A stretch of DNA of 64,000 nucleotides from Hallerella sp964587155 (lineage in GTDB: Bacteria > Fibrobacterota > Fibrobacteria > Fibrobacterales > Fibrobacteraceae): contig CAZPKF010000012.1 in NCBI GenBank assembly GCA_964587155.1, positions 14,393 to 78,392 on the forward strand, written 5' to 3'. The notes below the pieces were generated by a model, which saw nothing but the letters and a program-made list of their open reading frames with translations, had not been told where the DNA came from and did not search any database. A program made the translations under genes and the position numbers. Shown in pieces: positions 8,360-16,674 of the stretch. How positions within the stretch are numbered: position 1 is the first letter of the stretch; each line of letters starts with the position of its first letter.

Positions 8360-10444
8360 GTGGACGACTTAATCATTCGAAAAGCAGCAGACAACGTACG
8401 AATCCTTTCCGCCGCGATGGTCGAAAAGGCCAAGTCCGGGCATCCCGGAGGCGCGATGGGCGCCGCAACGGCGATAACCCTCCTGTTTGCGGAATTTCTC
8501 CGGTTTGATCCGAAGAATCCGCATTGGGAAGCGCGGGACCGTTTTCTTATGGATCCGGGGCACATGTCGCCGCTCCTTTATGCGGAATTGGTCCTCACCG
8601 GGCGGCTCTCTTTGGACGATTTGAAAAATTTTCGCCAATTCGGCAGCATCACGTCCGGGCATCCTGAACTTTCCGTCGAACACGGAATCGAAAATTCTTC
8701 TGGGCCTCTGGGATTGGGACAGGGCATGGCGTTGGGTGTCGCTATTGCAGAACGTTACAAGGTCGCCCAGTTCGGAGACATTCTTTCGCATAAAACGGTG
8801 GCTTTGGTCTCGGACGGCGGCATCCAGGAAGAAATCGCCTATGGTGTCGGGCGGATTGCCGGGCATTTGAAATTGTCCAATTTGATATTCTTCTATGATG
8901 CAAATGGCGTGCAGCTCTCTTGCGAAACCAAAGACGTCATGGATCAGGACTTCAAAAAACAATACGAATCTTGGGGTTGGCGCGTATTGGAAGTCGATGG
9001 GGAAAATATTCCGGAACTCCGCGAGGCGTTCAAAGCGGCTTATGCCGAATCGGAACGTCCGACGATTATCATCGGGCACACGACGATGGCAAAGGGTGCC
9101 GTTGGCCCTGCCGGGGAATCTTTCGAAGGCAAGGTTTCCACTCACGGTCAGCCGCTTTCCGGCGCAGGCGCTTCGACAGAAGAAACGGTTCGCAATTTGG
9201 GCGGCAACGCGGAAAATCCGTTTGAAATATTCCCCGAAGTAAAGAAGGCTTTCAACGAGCGCCTTGTGGAACTCGAAAAATTTGCCGCAGAATGGAACGG
9301 GCGCAAATCGGACTGGGACGAGAAGAATCCCGAAAAGTCTGCTACGCTCCGGTCGTGGCTTTCTGGAAACTCCATTCGGTTGGACCTCAAGAATTTAGAT
9401 CAGAAAGAAGGCGTAGCCACGCGCAACAGTTCGGGAACGGTCCTCGCTTATTTGGCAAAAAATTACAAGAATATCATCTGCAGTTCAGCGGACCTCTCGA
9501 ACAGTGACCAAACGCAAAAATTCTTGAATGAAACCCGCATCATGACGCCGGGCGACTTTGGCGGCGCATTTGTGCAAGTGGGCGTTGCCGAGCTCACCAT
9601 GGGCGCTATCGCCTGCGGAATCGCTTTGCACGGCGGTCTTTATCCCATTTGCGCCACCTTCTTCGTCTTCAGCGACTTCATGAAACCCGTCATCCGGATG
9701 GCGGCTTTGCAGGGGCTTCCGGTAAAGTATGTTTTCACCCACGACAGTTTCCGTGTCGGCGAAGACGGTCCAACGCACCAGCCCGTTGAACACGAAACGC
9801 AAATTCGTCTTCTTGAAAGTTTGAACAAGGACGATGGCCGTCCGCAAATGCTAGTCCTCCGCCCCGCGGATCCCGCTGAAACGACCGTCGCTTGGGAAAT
9901 GGCGTTTGAAAATACGGACAGCCCCACGGCACTTATCCTGACCCGTCAGAAAGTAGGAGCTCTTCCCTGCAAAGCGGAATCTTCCCGTTATGCGGAAGCT
10001 GCCAAATGCCGCCGCGGCGCTTATGTCGTCGACGATAATACCCCGGCAGGCAAAAAACCGGATCTTACATTTGTTGCGAACGGTTCCGACGTGCTCCTTT
10101 GCTGCGGAGCGGCGGAAATTCTCCGGAAAGAGGGCAAGTCGGTCCGCGTCGTTTCGATGATAAGTCCGAAGCTTTTCTTGCTGCAAGATAAAGAATACCG
10201 CGATTCCATCGTTTTGCCGTGGACTCCCGTCTTTGCGCTGTCGAGTGGGCTTCCCATCTTGTTCAAGGATGTTGTCGGCGGATTCGGCAAGGTCGCCGGG
10301 CTAGAACGCTTTGGCGCATCGGCTCCGGCTTCTGTTTTGGAAAGTAAATTCGGATATGAACCTGCCGCGGTTGCCGCCAAGGCCAAGGATTACCTTTCCG
10401 AGTTTGAACGGAACGTTTCTGAATTCCACAAGCAAAACGGCTGA
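8360..10444 (+). CDS. tkt: transketolase
   Basis: Thiamine-diphosphate enzyme moving two-carbon units between sugar phosphates in the pentose phosphate pathway. 694 residues from a GTG start with AGAGG seven bases upstream. Seen: AKSGHPGGAMGAA, RDRFLMDPGHMSPLLYAEL, GPLGLGQGMALGVAIAE, and the pyrimidine-binding half with the catalytic-type EDGPTHQPVEH. The ThDP motif reads VSDGGIQEE...FFYDANG instead of the usual GDG...NN, and HGIENSSGPLG replaces the usual PGVETTTGPLG; so this is a divergent transketolase. It is followed 25 bp later by the DUF1846 gene. Confidence 0.9.
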   Translation: MDDLIIRKAADNVRILSAAMVEKAKSGHPGGAMGAATAITLLFAEFLRFDPKNPHWEARDRFLMDPGHMSPLLYAELVLTGRLSLDDLKNFRQFGSITSGHPELSVEHGIENSSGPLGLGQGMALGVAIAERYKVAQFGDILSHKTVALVSDGGIQEEIAYGVGRIAGHLKLSNLIFFYDANGVQLSCETKDVMDQDFKKQYESWGWRVLEVDGENIPELREAFKAAYAESERPTIIIGHTTMAKGAVGPAGESFEGKVSTHGQPLSGAGASTEETVRNLGGNAENPFEIFPEVKKAFNERLVELEKFAAEWNGRKSDWDEKNPEKSATLRSWLSGNSIRLDLKNLDQKEGVATRNSSGTVLAYLAKNYKNIICSSADLSNSDQTQKFLNETRIMTPGDFGGAFVQVGVAELTMGAIACGIALHGGLYPICATFFVFSDFMKPVIRMAALQGLPVKYVFTHDSFRVGEDGPTHQPVEHETQIRLLESLNKDDGRPQMLVLRPADPAETTVAWEMAFENTDSPTALILTRQKVGALPCKAESSRYAEAAKCRRGAYVVDDNTPAGKKPDLTFVANGSDVLLCCGAAEILRKEGKSVRVVSMISPKLFLLQDKEYRDSIVLPWTPVFALSSGLPILFKDVVGGFGKVAGLERFGASAPASVLESKFGYEPAAVAAKAKDYLSEFERNVSEFHKQNG

Positions 10445-10469
10445 TTCCTTTTCAACAGGTTGGCAATCC

Positions 10470-11954
10470 ATGTATAAAGTCGGTTTTGACAACGATGCTT
10501 ATTTGAAGACGCAGTCCGAGAAAATCGCCGAGCGCATTTCCAAGTTCGGAGGCAAGCTCTACTTGGAATTCGGCGGTAAATTATTCGACGATTACCATGC
10601 GTCGCGCGTTCTCCCGGGATTTGCTCCGGACAGCAAAATCCGGATGTTGACGAAGATGAAAGACAAAGCCGAAGTCATCATCGCCATCAATGCGAACGAC
10701 ATTGAAAAGAACAAAGTACGCGGAGATTTGGGCATCACATACGATATGGATGTTCTCCGTTTGATCGATGCTTTCCGCGGCTATGGACTTTATGTGAGCA
10801 GCGTTGTACTGACCCGGTTTGACAATCAGGCTAGTGCGGTTGCATACCGAAAAAAATTGGAAGATCTGGGACTCAAAGTTTACAATCATTATCCAATCGA
10901 CGGCTACCCCTCGAACGTGCCGCTTATCGTCAGCGACGACGGTTACGGCAGAAATGAATTCGTGGAAACGACGCGGGAACTGGTCGTGGTGACGGCTCCG
11001 GGGCCGGGCAGCGGAAAAATGGCGGTTTGCCTTTCCCAATTGTACCACGAGAACAAGCATGGAATCAAGGCCGGTTACGCCAAGTTCGAAACGTTCCCCA
11101 TTTGGAACATTCCGCTGAAGCATCCGGTGAATTTGGCGTATGAAGCGGCGACTGCCGATTTGAACGATGTCAACATGATCGATCCGTTTCATTTGGAAGC
11201 TTATGGAAAAACGGCGGTCAATTACAATCGCGATGTGGAAATTTTTCCAGTGTTGAATGCCATTTTCAAACACATTTTGGGAGAGTCGCCCTACAAGTCT
11301 CCGACGGATATGGGCGTAAACATGGCAGGAAATTGCATCGTGGATGACGAAGCTGTTTCTGCGGCATCGAAAGGAGAAATCATTCGGCGTTATTACAATT
11401 CGCTTTGTCAAGTTCGCAAAGGCCAGGCGGACGAAAGCCAAATTTACAAGTTGAAATTGGTCATGGAACAGGCGAAGGTCAAACCGGAAGATCGCATAGT
11501 CGCCGTCGAAGCCGTTGAAAAGGCGAACGAAACCGGTGCGCCGGCTGTCGCCATTGAACTTCAGGATGGGACCGTTGTCACCGGAAAAACGACCTCTTTG
11601 CTGGGGGCCTGTTCCAGCGCCTTGCTGAATGCGCTCAAACGGTTGGCAAAAATTCCAGACGAAGTCCGCCTGCTTTCTCCCATGGTCATCGAACCGATTC
11701 AGAATTTGAAAACCCGGAAATTGCGTCATCAAAACCCGCGACTTCACATGGACGAGGTTTTAATAGCGCTCTCCGTTTGCGCTTTGACGGATTACAATGC
11801 CAAGATAGCGCTTGAAAAACTTTCGGAGTTGGAACATTGTGAAGTACATGCGAGCGTGATTTTGGCGCAAGTCGACGTCGATGTGTTCCGCCGTCTCCGG
11901 GTCAATTTGACGATGGAACCGAAATACCAAACGGCAAAACTTTACCACGAATAA
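10470..11954 (+). CDS. DUF1846 family protein
   Basis: 494 residues starting MYKVGFDNDAYLK, the conserved N-terminus of the DUF1846 family (soluble proteins of unknown function, about 500 residues). Conserved stretches include HASRVLPGFAPDSKIRML, NANDIEKNKVRGDLGI and the glycine-rich, nucleotide-binding-like PGPGSGKMAVCLSQLYHE. I chose the ATG at 10470 because homologous sequence begins there; a longer frame overlaps transketolase out of frame. Likely cotranscribed with transketolase. Function unknown. Confidence 0.87.
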   Translation: MYKVGFDNDAYLKTQSEKIAERISKFGGKLYLEFGGKLFDDYHASRVLPGFAPDSKIRMLTKMKDKAEVIIAINANDIEKNKVRGDLGITYDMDVLRLIDAFRGYGLYVSSVVLTRFDNQASAVAYRKKLEDLGLKVYNHYPIDGYPSNVPLIVSDDGYGRNEFVETTRELVVVTAPGPGSGKMAVCLSQLYHENKHGIKAGYAKFETFPIWNIPLKHPVNLAYEAATADLNDVNMIDPFHLEAYGKTAVNYNRDVEIFPVLNAIFKHILGESPYKSPTDMGVNMAGNCIVDDEAVSAASKGEIIRRYYNSLCQVRKGQADESQIYKLKLVMEQAKVKPEDRIVAVEAVEKANETGAPAVAIELQDGTVVTGKTTSLLGACSSALLNALKRLAKIPDEVRLLSPMVIEPIQNLKTRKLRHQNPRLHMDEVLIALSVCALTDYNAKIALEKLSELEHCEVHASVILAQVDVDVFRRLRVNLTMEPKYQTAKLYHE

Positions 11955-12200
11955 TTTTTACTGCCGTGCCGCACGGGTGTTGAATGTCTTTGAGTCAATG
12001 ACTCTGGAGGGGATTCCAAGCGCCAATAAAAGCGTATTCTCTAAAGAAGCGCTTTCTTTCACGGCCTTGTGAAACTGTGGTCGATTTTTGTTGTGAACAA
12101 AAATCCGAAAAGAAACGCAAAATGTTATATCAAATGGAGTTGGGATTGCCGCATTGCAGTTGATATGGAAACCGTTTTTTCTTGTCGGCGATGACGCAAA

Positions 12201-12410
12201 TTGCGCTGGCGGACTATTGTTCCCTTTGCCGTGGATTTACCCTGTGTGAAAATCAACGAAACTTTATTTAGTGGATATTGTGAAAGTTATTCCGTTTTCA
12301 ATTTAAGAGGGCAAAGACTTTTGCTCAAAAATTTTGACGGCGGCCTTTTGGAAATTCCGAATGTTCCGGCGGTCCTCTGCATTGGAAAAATTTGGATGCC
12401 TTTCAAATAA
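12201..12410 (+). pseudogene. possible remnant of a secreted-protein C-terminal sorting domain
   Basis: A 69-codon frame with host-like codon use. SVFNLRGQRLLLKNF followed by LEIPNVPAVLCIGKIW resembles the end of T9SS-type C-terminal sorting domains (pattern VFxLRGxxL ... Y-x-V-x-V). No signal peptide, no Shine-Dalgarno and no upstream body of a gene exist, so if real it is a fragment. The preceding 250 bp (11955-12200) hold nothing I can name apart from a weak palindrome near 12046. Confidence 0.25.
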
Positions 12411-12437
12411 AAGACGTCTATTTTTCCGATCCTGAAT

Positions 12438-13769
12438 TTATTTCAGTTCAAAGACAAGGCGTGCTGTCGCGGAAACTTCGACAGAATCCGCAATGGCTTC
12501 GGCGGCGTTTCCGTATCCATTTGAAAGTTCGACAGCGCCCGATGCTTTAGCCGCTCTAGAATACATTCTGGCTGTCGGTTCAGAAGAATCGTCAATCGAA
12601 AGAATGCCTCCGAGATGCATTCCAAGCCCTTCGGCAAAAAGCTTCGCTTTTTCCTTGGCGATTTCGATGGCCTTTCCGTGTGCCGTTTTTTGGGTGATAG
12701 GCTCTGTTCCGTTGTTCTGCAAATCGTTTGATTTGGCGAATGTCTTGACGACTGTTCCGGCGGTGTCCTTCGAATGCGTCGTGACTTCAAAAAATTGATT
12801 TGCACGGTATCCCAAAAATTCATTCTTTCCCGATTGATAATTGTAACGGAAATTTTTGGTCAGAGAAATTTGCCCGGTGGAAACGTCAGTATCCAGAACG
12901 CCCAAATCCCGGAGCTGCCGCAGAATTTCTGCATTCCTCTTCACAGCTTGCTGGTAAAGTGCCTTTTTGTCCGCGCCTTGCAATTCCAGTTGAAAGAATG
13001 TTTTGAATTCATCTGCAGCGAATTTTTCCGTTTCGCGGGAAAGTATTTCGAGTTGGGCGAGATTCTTGGAATCGGAGAATGAACGTTTGGCGGACTTTGG
13101 AAGCAATTCTTTTTTCAAGAAGAGGGACGCTTCGACTGTCGCTTCGTTTGAACCGGAAACAAAATATTCCAACGTTCCCTTGGCGTATAAAATGCGCCCT
13201 GTGTCTAGATTGTTTCCCGCTGTGGACGTGTATTCTGCCGCTTTCGACAAGGCATTTCTGCTTACGGCATTGACAGCCTCTTCAAAGGCATTGCAGGAAA
13301 TATTCATGGATCTGTCAATTGCAGGTTCTATTTCCACGTCGGGAAGCTCCGAAACGGCTCCCGACAGGGCTTCTGCCTGTTTGGGGGGAGCGTGGACGAC
13401 AAAGTTTTGCCTTGCGCGGAAGTTTCCTTCGCCATCTGAAGTTTGGGTTATTTGGATGCTTTCCCGTTCAATGGAAATTGTTTTCTCTGAACCCAAGGAA
13501 TCCCGTTTGGCGAAAATGGCTGCCCGGAGTTCCGCCATTTTTTGGTAAAGCTCCTCGTGGGAATTGCCCAAAAGGGAAACTGTCAGTCGCAAGGGACGGC
13601 CTTCGCTCAAGGGAACTTTTCGTATTTCAGAGGTTTTTACTGAGACAGACTGTGCGGACTCCAGCGAGGCGTTCGCCTTTTCGGCGGGAACATTTTCGTT
13701 GTGCAGGAAAACTGCCGTCAAGAGGACAGCCCCAAAAGCGACGATGCCTGAAAACAGTTTGATGTTCAT
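12438..13769 (-). CDS. SIMPL (DUF541) domain protein, exported or membrane-anchored
   Basis: 443 residues. An N-terminal hydrophobic stretch (LFSGIVAFGAVLLTAVFL, residues 4-21) suggests export. The C-terminal ~200 residues match the SIMPL/DUF541 pattern: AKEKAKLFAEGLGMHLGGI close to the end and YRANQFFEVTT before it; these periplasmic proteins have no settled enzymatic role. The N-terminal half, with alternating beta-strand-like sequence, may be a second diverged copy. mltG ends 3 bp upstream of its start, so both are probably in one transcript. Confidence 0.75.
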   Translation of the reverse strand: MNIKLFSGIVAFGAVLLTAVFLHNENVPAEKANASLESAQSVSVKTSEIRKVPLSEGRPLRLTVSLLGNSHEELYQKMAELRAAIFAKRDSLGSEKTISIERESIQITQTSDGEGNFRARQNFVVHAPPKQAEALSGAVSELPDVEIEPAIDRSMNISCNAFEEAVNAVSRNALSKAAEYTSTAGNNLDTGRILYAKGTLEYFVSGSNEATVEASLFLKKELLPKSAKRSFSDSKNLAQLEILSRETEKFAADEFKTFFQLELQGADKKALYQQAVKRNAEILRQLRDLGVLDTDVSTGQISLTKNFRYNYQSGKNEFLGYRANQFFEVTTHSKDTAGTVVKTFAKSNDLQNNGTEPITQKTAHGKAIEIAKEKAKLFAEGLGMHLGGILSIDDSSEPTARMYSRAAKASGAVELSNGYGNAAEAIADSVEVSATARLVFELK

Positions 13770-13772
13770 CGT

Positions 13773-14777
13773 TTACTCTCCGCGGTTTTTCGCCGCTTGG
13801 TTCTTGAATTTGTTGTGTTCTGTCAACGTGTTGGAAAAGAAATGCGTGCCGGAACCATCGTCTTTGGCGACAAAGTAAAGCGCGTTAGTCGTGGCCGGTT
13901 CAAGGGTCGCCCGGATGGCCTTTCTTCCCGGATTGGAAATGGGACCGGGCATGAGGCCGGGGAATCTCCGGGTGTTGTATGGATTGTCGCTTTGTAGCTG
14001 GCTTTTGTAAATGGGGCCTGTCAGATTGCGGAAGATGAAGCGGACTGTCGGGTCGGCTCCCAAGGGAATACCCTTGCGCAGACGATTGTGGAATACGCCG
14101 GCGATCAAGTTCCTTTCGTCTGTTTTTCCCGTTTCTTCTTCGACGACGCTAGCAAGCGTGAGAACGCCGTGCCAACCGCCGAGGATGTTCCAAAAAGGGC
14201 TGTTTAACGCTTTCATTTCGGCTTCCAACTTTTGATTGGCCCTGACCATTTGCCGGGCGACATCCTTTTCCGAAGCGTTGATTTCAACGGGATAGGTATC
14301 CGGGAGCAGATAGCCTTCCAAACTGCCGGCATGGACGCCCAGTTCTTTGGCGAACTCCGGATCGTGGATCAAAGATTCCCATGCGCAAGAGTCAAAATCC
14401 GGGAGGACTTTGCGGAAATAAGCGGGCATTTCCCACGAAGCTCTGCCTTCAGGAATGGTCACTTTGCGGGTGGCTGTTTTTCCGGAAGTCAAAATCTCGG
14501 CAAGACTTGCGATGCTGGTTCGGGGCGGAATATCGTACCAGCCCGCTTTGATGGAGGCGTTTTGGTGGCGGCACCACCAGTAAAAGAGCTTTGAATGGGA
14601 TACGAGGCCTTGCTCTTCGAGGTGTTTTGCGACTTTTGCCACGGATGCGCCGGCATCCACTTGGAAAACGGTCCATCCGGAGACTTTGGAAGGGCCAAAA
14701 ATGCATTGTTTGCCCAGTTGAAACGCGCCAAAGGCCAACAGAGCCAAAAAAAGGAGAACGAAAACAATTTTTTTCAT
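13773..14777 (-). CDS. mltG: endolytic murein transglycosylase MltG
   Basis: 334 residues from the ATG at 14777, giving the N-terminal anchor MKKIVFVLLFLALLAFGAF. MltG cuts nascent glycan strands at the outer face of the cytoplasmic membrane. Seen: LysM-like module with VDAGASVAKVAKHL, then the YceG catalytic domain with PEGRASWEMP, LEGYLLPDTYPV and LASVVEEET (second Glu position is the family's catalytic residue), PYNTRRFPGLMPGPISNPG and ALYFVAKDDGSG. A longer frame to 15356 runs antisense through the next gene and is rejected. No strong Shine-Dalgarno. Confidence 0.92.
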   Translation of the reverse strand: MKKIVFVLLFLALLAFGAFQLGKQCIFGPSKVSGWTVFQVDAGASVAKVAKHLEEQGLVSHSKLFYWWCRHQNASIKAGWYDIPPRTSIASLAEILTSGKTATRKVTIPEGRASWEMPAYFRKVLPDFDSCAWESLIHDPEFAKELGVHAGSLEGYLLPDTYPVEINASEKDVARQMVRANQKLEAEMKALNSPFWNILGGWHGVLTLASVVEEETGKTDERNLIAGVFHNRLRKGIPLGADPTVRFIFRNLTGPIYKSQLQSDNPYNTRRFPGLMPGPISNPGRKAIRATLEPATTNALYFVAKDDGSGTHFFSNTLTEHNKFKNQAAKNRGE

Positions 14778-14885
14778 ATGAAAGGGAATATAAAAAGAAA
14801 AAAATCGTGTCGTTTTCGAAAAATAATGGATATATTTGGGATGTAGATTGAAAAGGGTGAAACCCATATTTCGAGGAAATAAGAA

Positions 14886-15326
14886 ATGACAAAAAAGATT
14901 TTGTTCGGACTTCTGGCTTTGATGGTCGCCGTTGCCACGGCAGCCCCGAAAACGGTGAAATCCAAACGCGGAGACATCGATTTGACAAAGACCAAAGGTG
15001 GTACGGACGTGGTTTGTACGGCGGCGTTCAGCGATGAACTCCGGATTGTCAAAGATGATGGTGACGCCGTTTTGGTCAAAGGTTCTTGCGGTCAAGGGTG
15101 GGTTGGCAAAAGTGCCGTAGAATATGTCGCTCAGGCTGCCGGAGACAAGAGCATGTCCCTCGAAGGCGTTGACGTTGTCGGTTGGATTGACAACCCGAGC
15201 GCCATCTTCGTTTTGGATGCCGACGCCAATGAATTGGATGGCGTGAACATTGACCGTGATTTCAAGGAATATCTCCAGCACACGATGGACCGCGAAACCA
15301 TGGAAATGCAAAACAACGAAAACTGA
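14886..15326 (+). CDS. small secreted protein of unknown function
   Basis: 146 residues with a clear signal peptide (MTKKILFGLLALMVAVATAA, cleavage after ATA-A). The mature part has two cysteines (VVCTAAF, GSCGQGWVG) and a short beta-rich SH3b-like pattern ending KSAVEYV, then an acidic C-terminus. GAGGAAA lies 8 bases upstream of the ATG. Divergent from mltG and closed by a strong terminator, so it is a monocistronic unit. I do not recognise the family. Confidence 0.7.
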   Translation: MTKKILFGLLALMVAVATAAPKTVKSKRGDIDLTKTKGGTDVVCTAAFSDELRIVKDDGDAVLVKGSCGQGWVGKSAVEYVAQAAGDKSMSLEGVDVVGWIDNPSAIFVLDADANELDGVNIDRDFKEYLQHTMDRETMEMQNNEN

Positions 15327-15346
15327 TTTTGTTTTATACCTCCTTG

Positions 15347-15377
15347 GAAAGTCCAACCTGTGGTTGGGCTTTCTTTT
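15347..15377 (+). terminator. rho-independent terminator
   Basis: GAAAGTCCAACC and GGTTGGGCTTTC form a 12-bp stem with one G-T, a three-base loop and a trailing T run, 21 bp after the stop of the small secreted protein. Confidence 0.9.
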
Positions 15378-15454
15378 GTATGCGAAGGCAACTTCGCAAA
15401 AAAGGCTTCGATGCGTTCGAAGCCCTTCGTGAAAGATTTATAGGATGGCGTGCC

Positions 15455-16333
15455 TTAAAAATCGCCGAGGAAAATGACTTCCCGTTCCAGTTCGATTCCG
15501 CTGTTTTCAAGAACTTTCGCCTTGACGTATTCGGAAAGTTTGTAGATGTCTTTGGCGGTGGCGTTGCCGCTGTTGACAATAAAGTTCGCGTGCTTGGGAG
15601 AGACTTCTGCGCCGCCAATCCGATAGCCTTTCAGACCGGCGCTTTCGATGAGGGCACCGGGAAATCCGGTTGCAGGGCGTTTGAACATGGAACCCGCACT
15701 GGGAAGGTCTAGCGGCTGCTTAGCCTTGCGTTCCTCAAGGATTTTTTTCTGTGCGGAGAGCAGCACGTCTGGGGATTCTTTTGTCAGTAAAAACGTCGCA
15801 TTGAGAATGATCCGCGGCGAGTTCCGGAAAATGGAGCTTCTGTATCCCAGTCCGCATTCTTCAACGGATAATTTGACTATGGAATCGTCTTCGTTGAGAC
15901 ATTCGACAGATTGCAACGTTCCGGAAATTTCTTCGCCATAAGCTCCGGCGTTCATGGTGACTGCGCCGCCAATGGATCCGGGAATTCCCGCCAAAAGATG
16001 CATTCCCGAAAGGCCGAGCGTTGCGCTTGTCCGGGCCAACAGGGAAAGGGGGGCTGCCGCCATCGCTTTGAGCGATTCTCCGTCAAACTTGAATTGCGAA
16101 AATCCTTTGCCCAGTTGGATGATGAGTCCGTTGAATCCGGAATCCGAAATGACGACGTTGGATCCGCGGCCCAAGAGAAAGTAGGGGAGCCCGTTTTCTC
16201 TGGCGAAATTTTTGGCCGAAATGAGTTCTTCGACGGAATCCGGCTTGGAATAAAAGCGCGCAATGCCGCCGGCGCGGAATGTTGTCCGCGATTTCATGTC
16301 GATGTTTTCAAAAATGGATTCAGGTATGAGCAT
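15455..16333 (-). CDS. murB: UDP-N-acetylenolpyruvoylglucosamine reductase MurB
   Basis: FAD-dependent reductase making UDP-MurNAc, cytoplasmic. 292 residues from the ATG at 16333 (MLIPESIFEN). Seen: the FAD-binding LLGRGSNVVISDSGF, IPGSIGGAVTMNAGAYG, the catalytic-serine segment GYRSSIFR, and PSAGSMFKRP near the C-terminus with HANFIVNSGNATAKD. An in-frame 16-codon extension upstream has no ribosome site. It is monocistronic in this layout; the repeat region follows upstream. Confidence 0.95.
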   Translation of the reverse strand: MLIPESIFENIDMKSRTTFRAGGIARFYSKPDSVEELISAKNFARENGLPYFLLGRGSNVVISDSGFNGLIIQLGKGFSQFKFDGESLKAMAAAPLSLLARTSATLGLSGMHLLAGIPGSIGGAVTMNAGAYGEEISGTLQSVECLNEDDSIVKLSVEECGLGYRSSIFRNSPRIILNATFLLTKESPDVLLSAQKKILEERKAKQPLDLPSAGSMFKRPATGFPGALIESAGLKGYRIGGAEVSPKHANFIVNSGNATAKDIYKLSEYVKAKVLENSGIELEREVIFLGDF

Positions 16334-16408
16334 CGTTTGTGAAAGATAAAAAAAGCTTGCCGGATTGGAGGATTCCCACAAGGCGGAGCGTTAAAAGTTT
16401 GGCGAAAA

Positions 16409-16560
16409 CGAACTTCCACTTCACCAAAAAGGCTCGCCGTCTGCGTTCCATCAAGTGCAAAATTCATCCCACTTGCAGAAAAGGGTTTTCGTTCAAAATC
16501 CCAAGTTAATCAACTCATCCCTTCTCGAAGATTTCATCGCTCGTGCCTAATCTTTAATCT
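16409..16560 (-). repeat. intergenic repeat, copy 1 (reverse orientation)
   Basis: Read on the minus strand it holds, in order, a block like GATTAAAGATTAG (16560-16545), a block with CCTTTTCTGC and GGATGAATTTTGCAC (16494-16455) and a block GGCGAGCCTTTTTGGTGAA (16438-16420). The same blocks in the same order and similar spacing recur at 33361-33540 and 63386-63505. No reading frame is shared. The bases between this and murB or the terminator at 16621 hold nothing else I can name. Confidence 0.7.
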
Positions 16561-16620
16561 CTAACATCTCATTTTTAATCGACAAATCCCGTTCCGTGAA
16601 AACGGCTTGTCGTTGCAGCC

Positions 16621-16652
16621 AAAATAAAGAAAAGCCCGCCGAGTTGTCGGCG
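16621..16652 (-). terminator. rho-independent terminator
   Basis: On the minus strand CGCCGA-CAAC-TCGGCG followed by GGCTTTTCTTTATTTT, just after the stop of the large secreted protein gene. Confidence 0.85.
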
Positions 16653-16674
16653 AGTTGTGATTGGTGGAGAGCTT

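Noticed and set aside
10311..11954. DUF1846 gene starting at 10311
   Set aside because: The extra 53 codons overlap transketolase out of frame and precede the conserved start MYKVGFD.
13773..15356. mltG starting at 15356 (527 codons)
   Set aside because: The first 190 codons run antisense through the small secreted protein gene; the proper signal-anchor start is at 14777.
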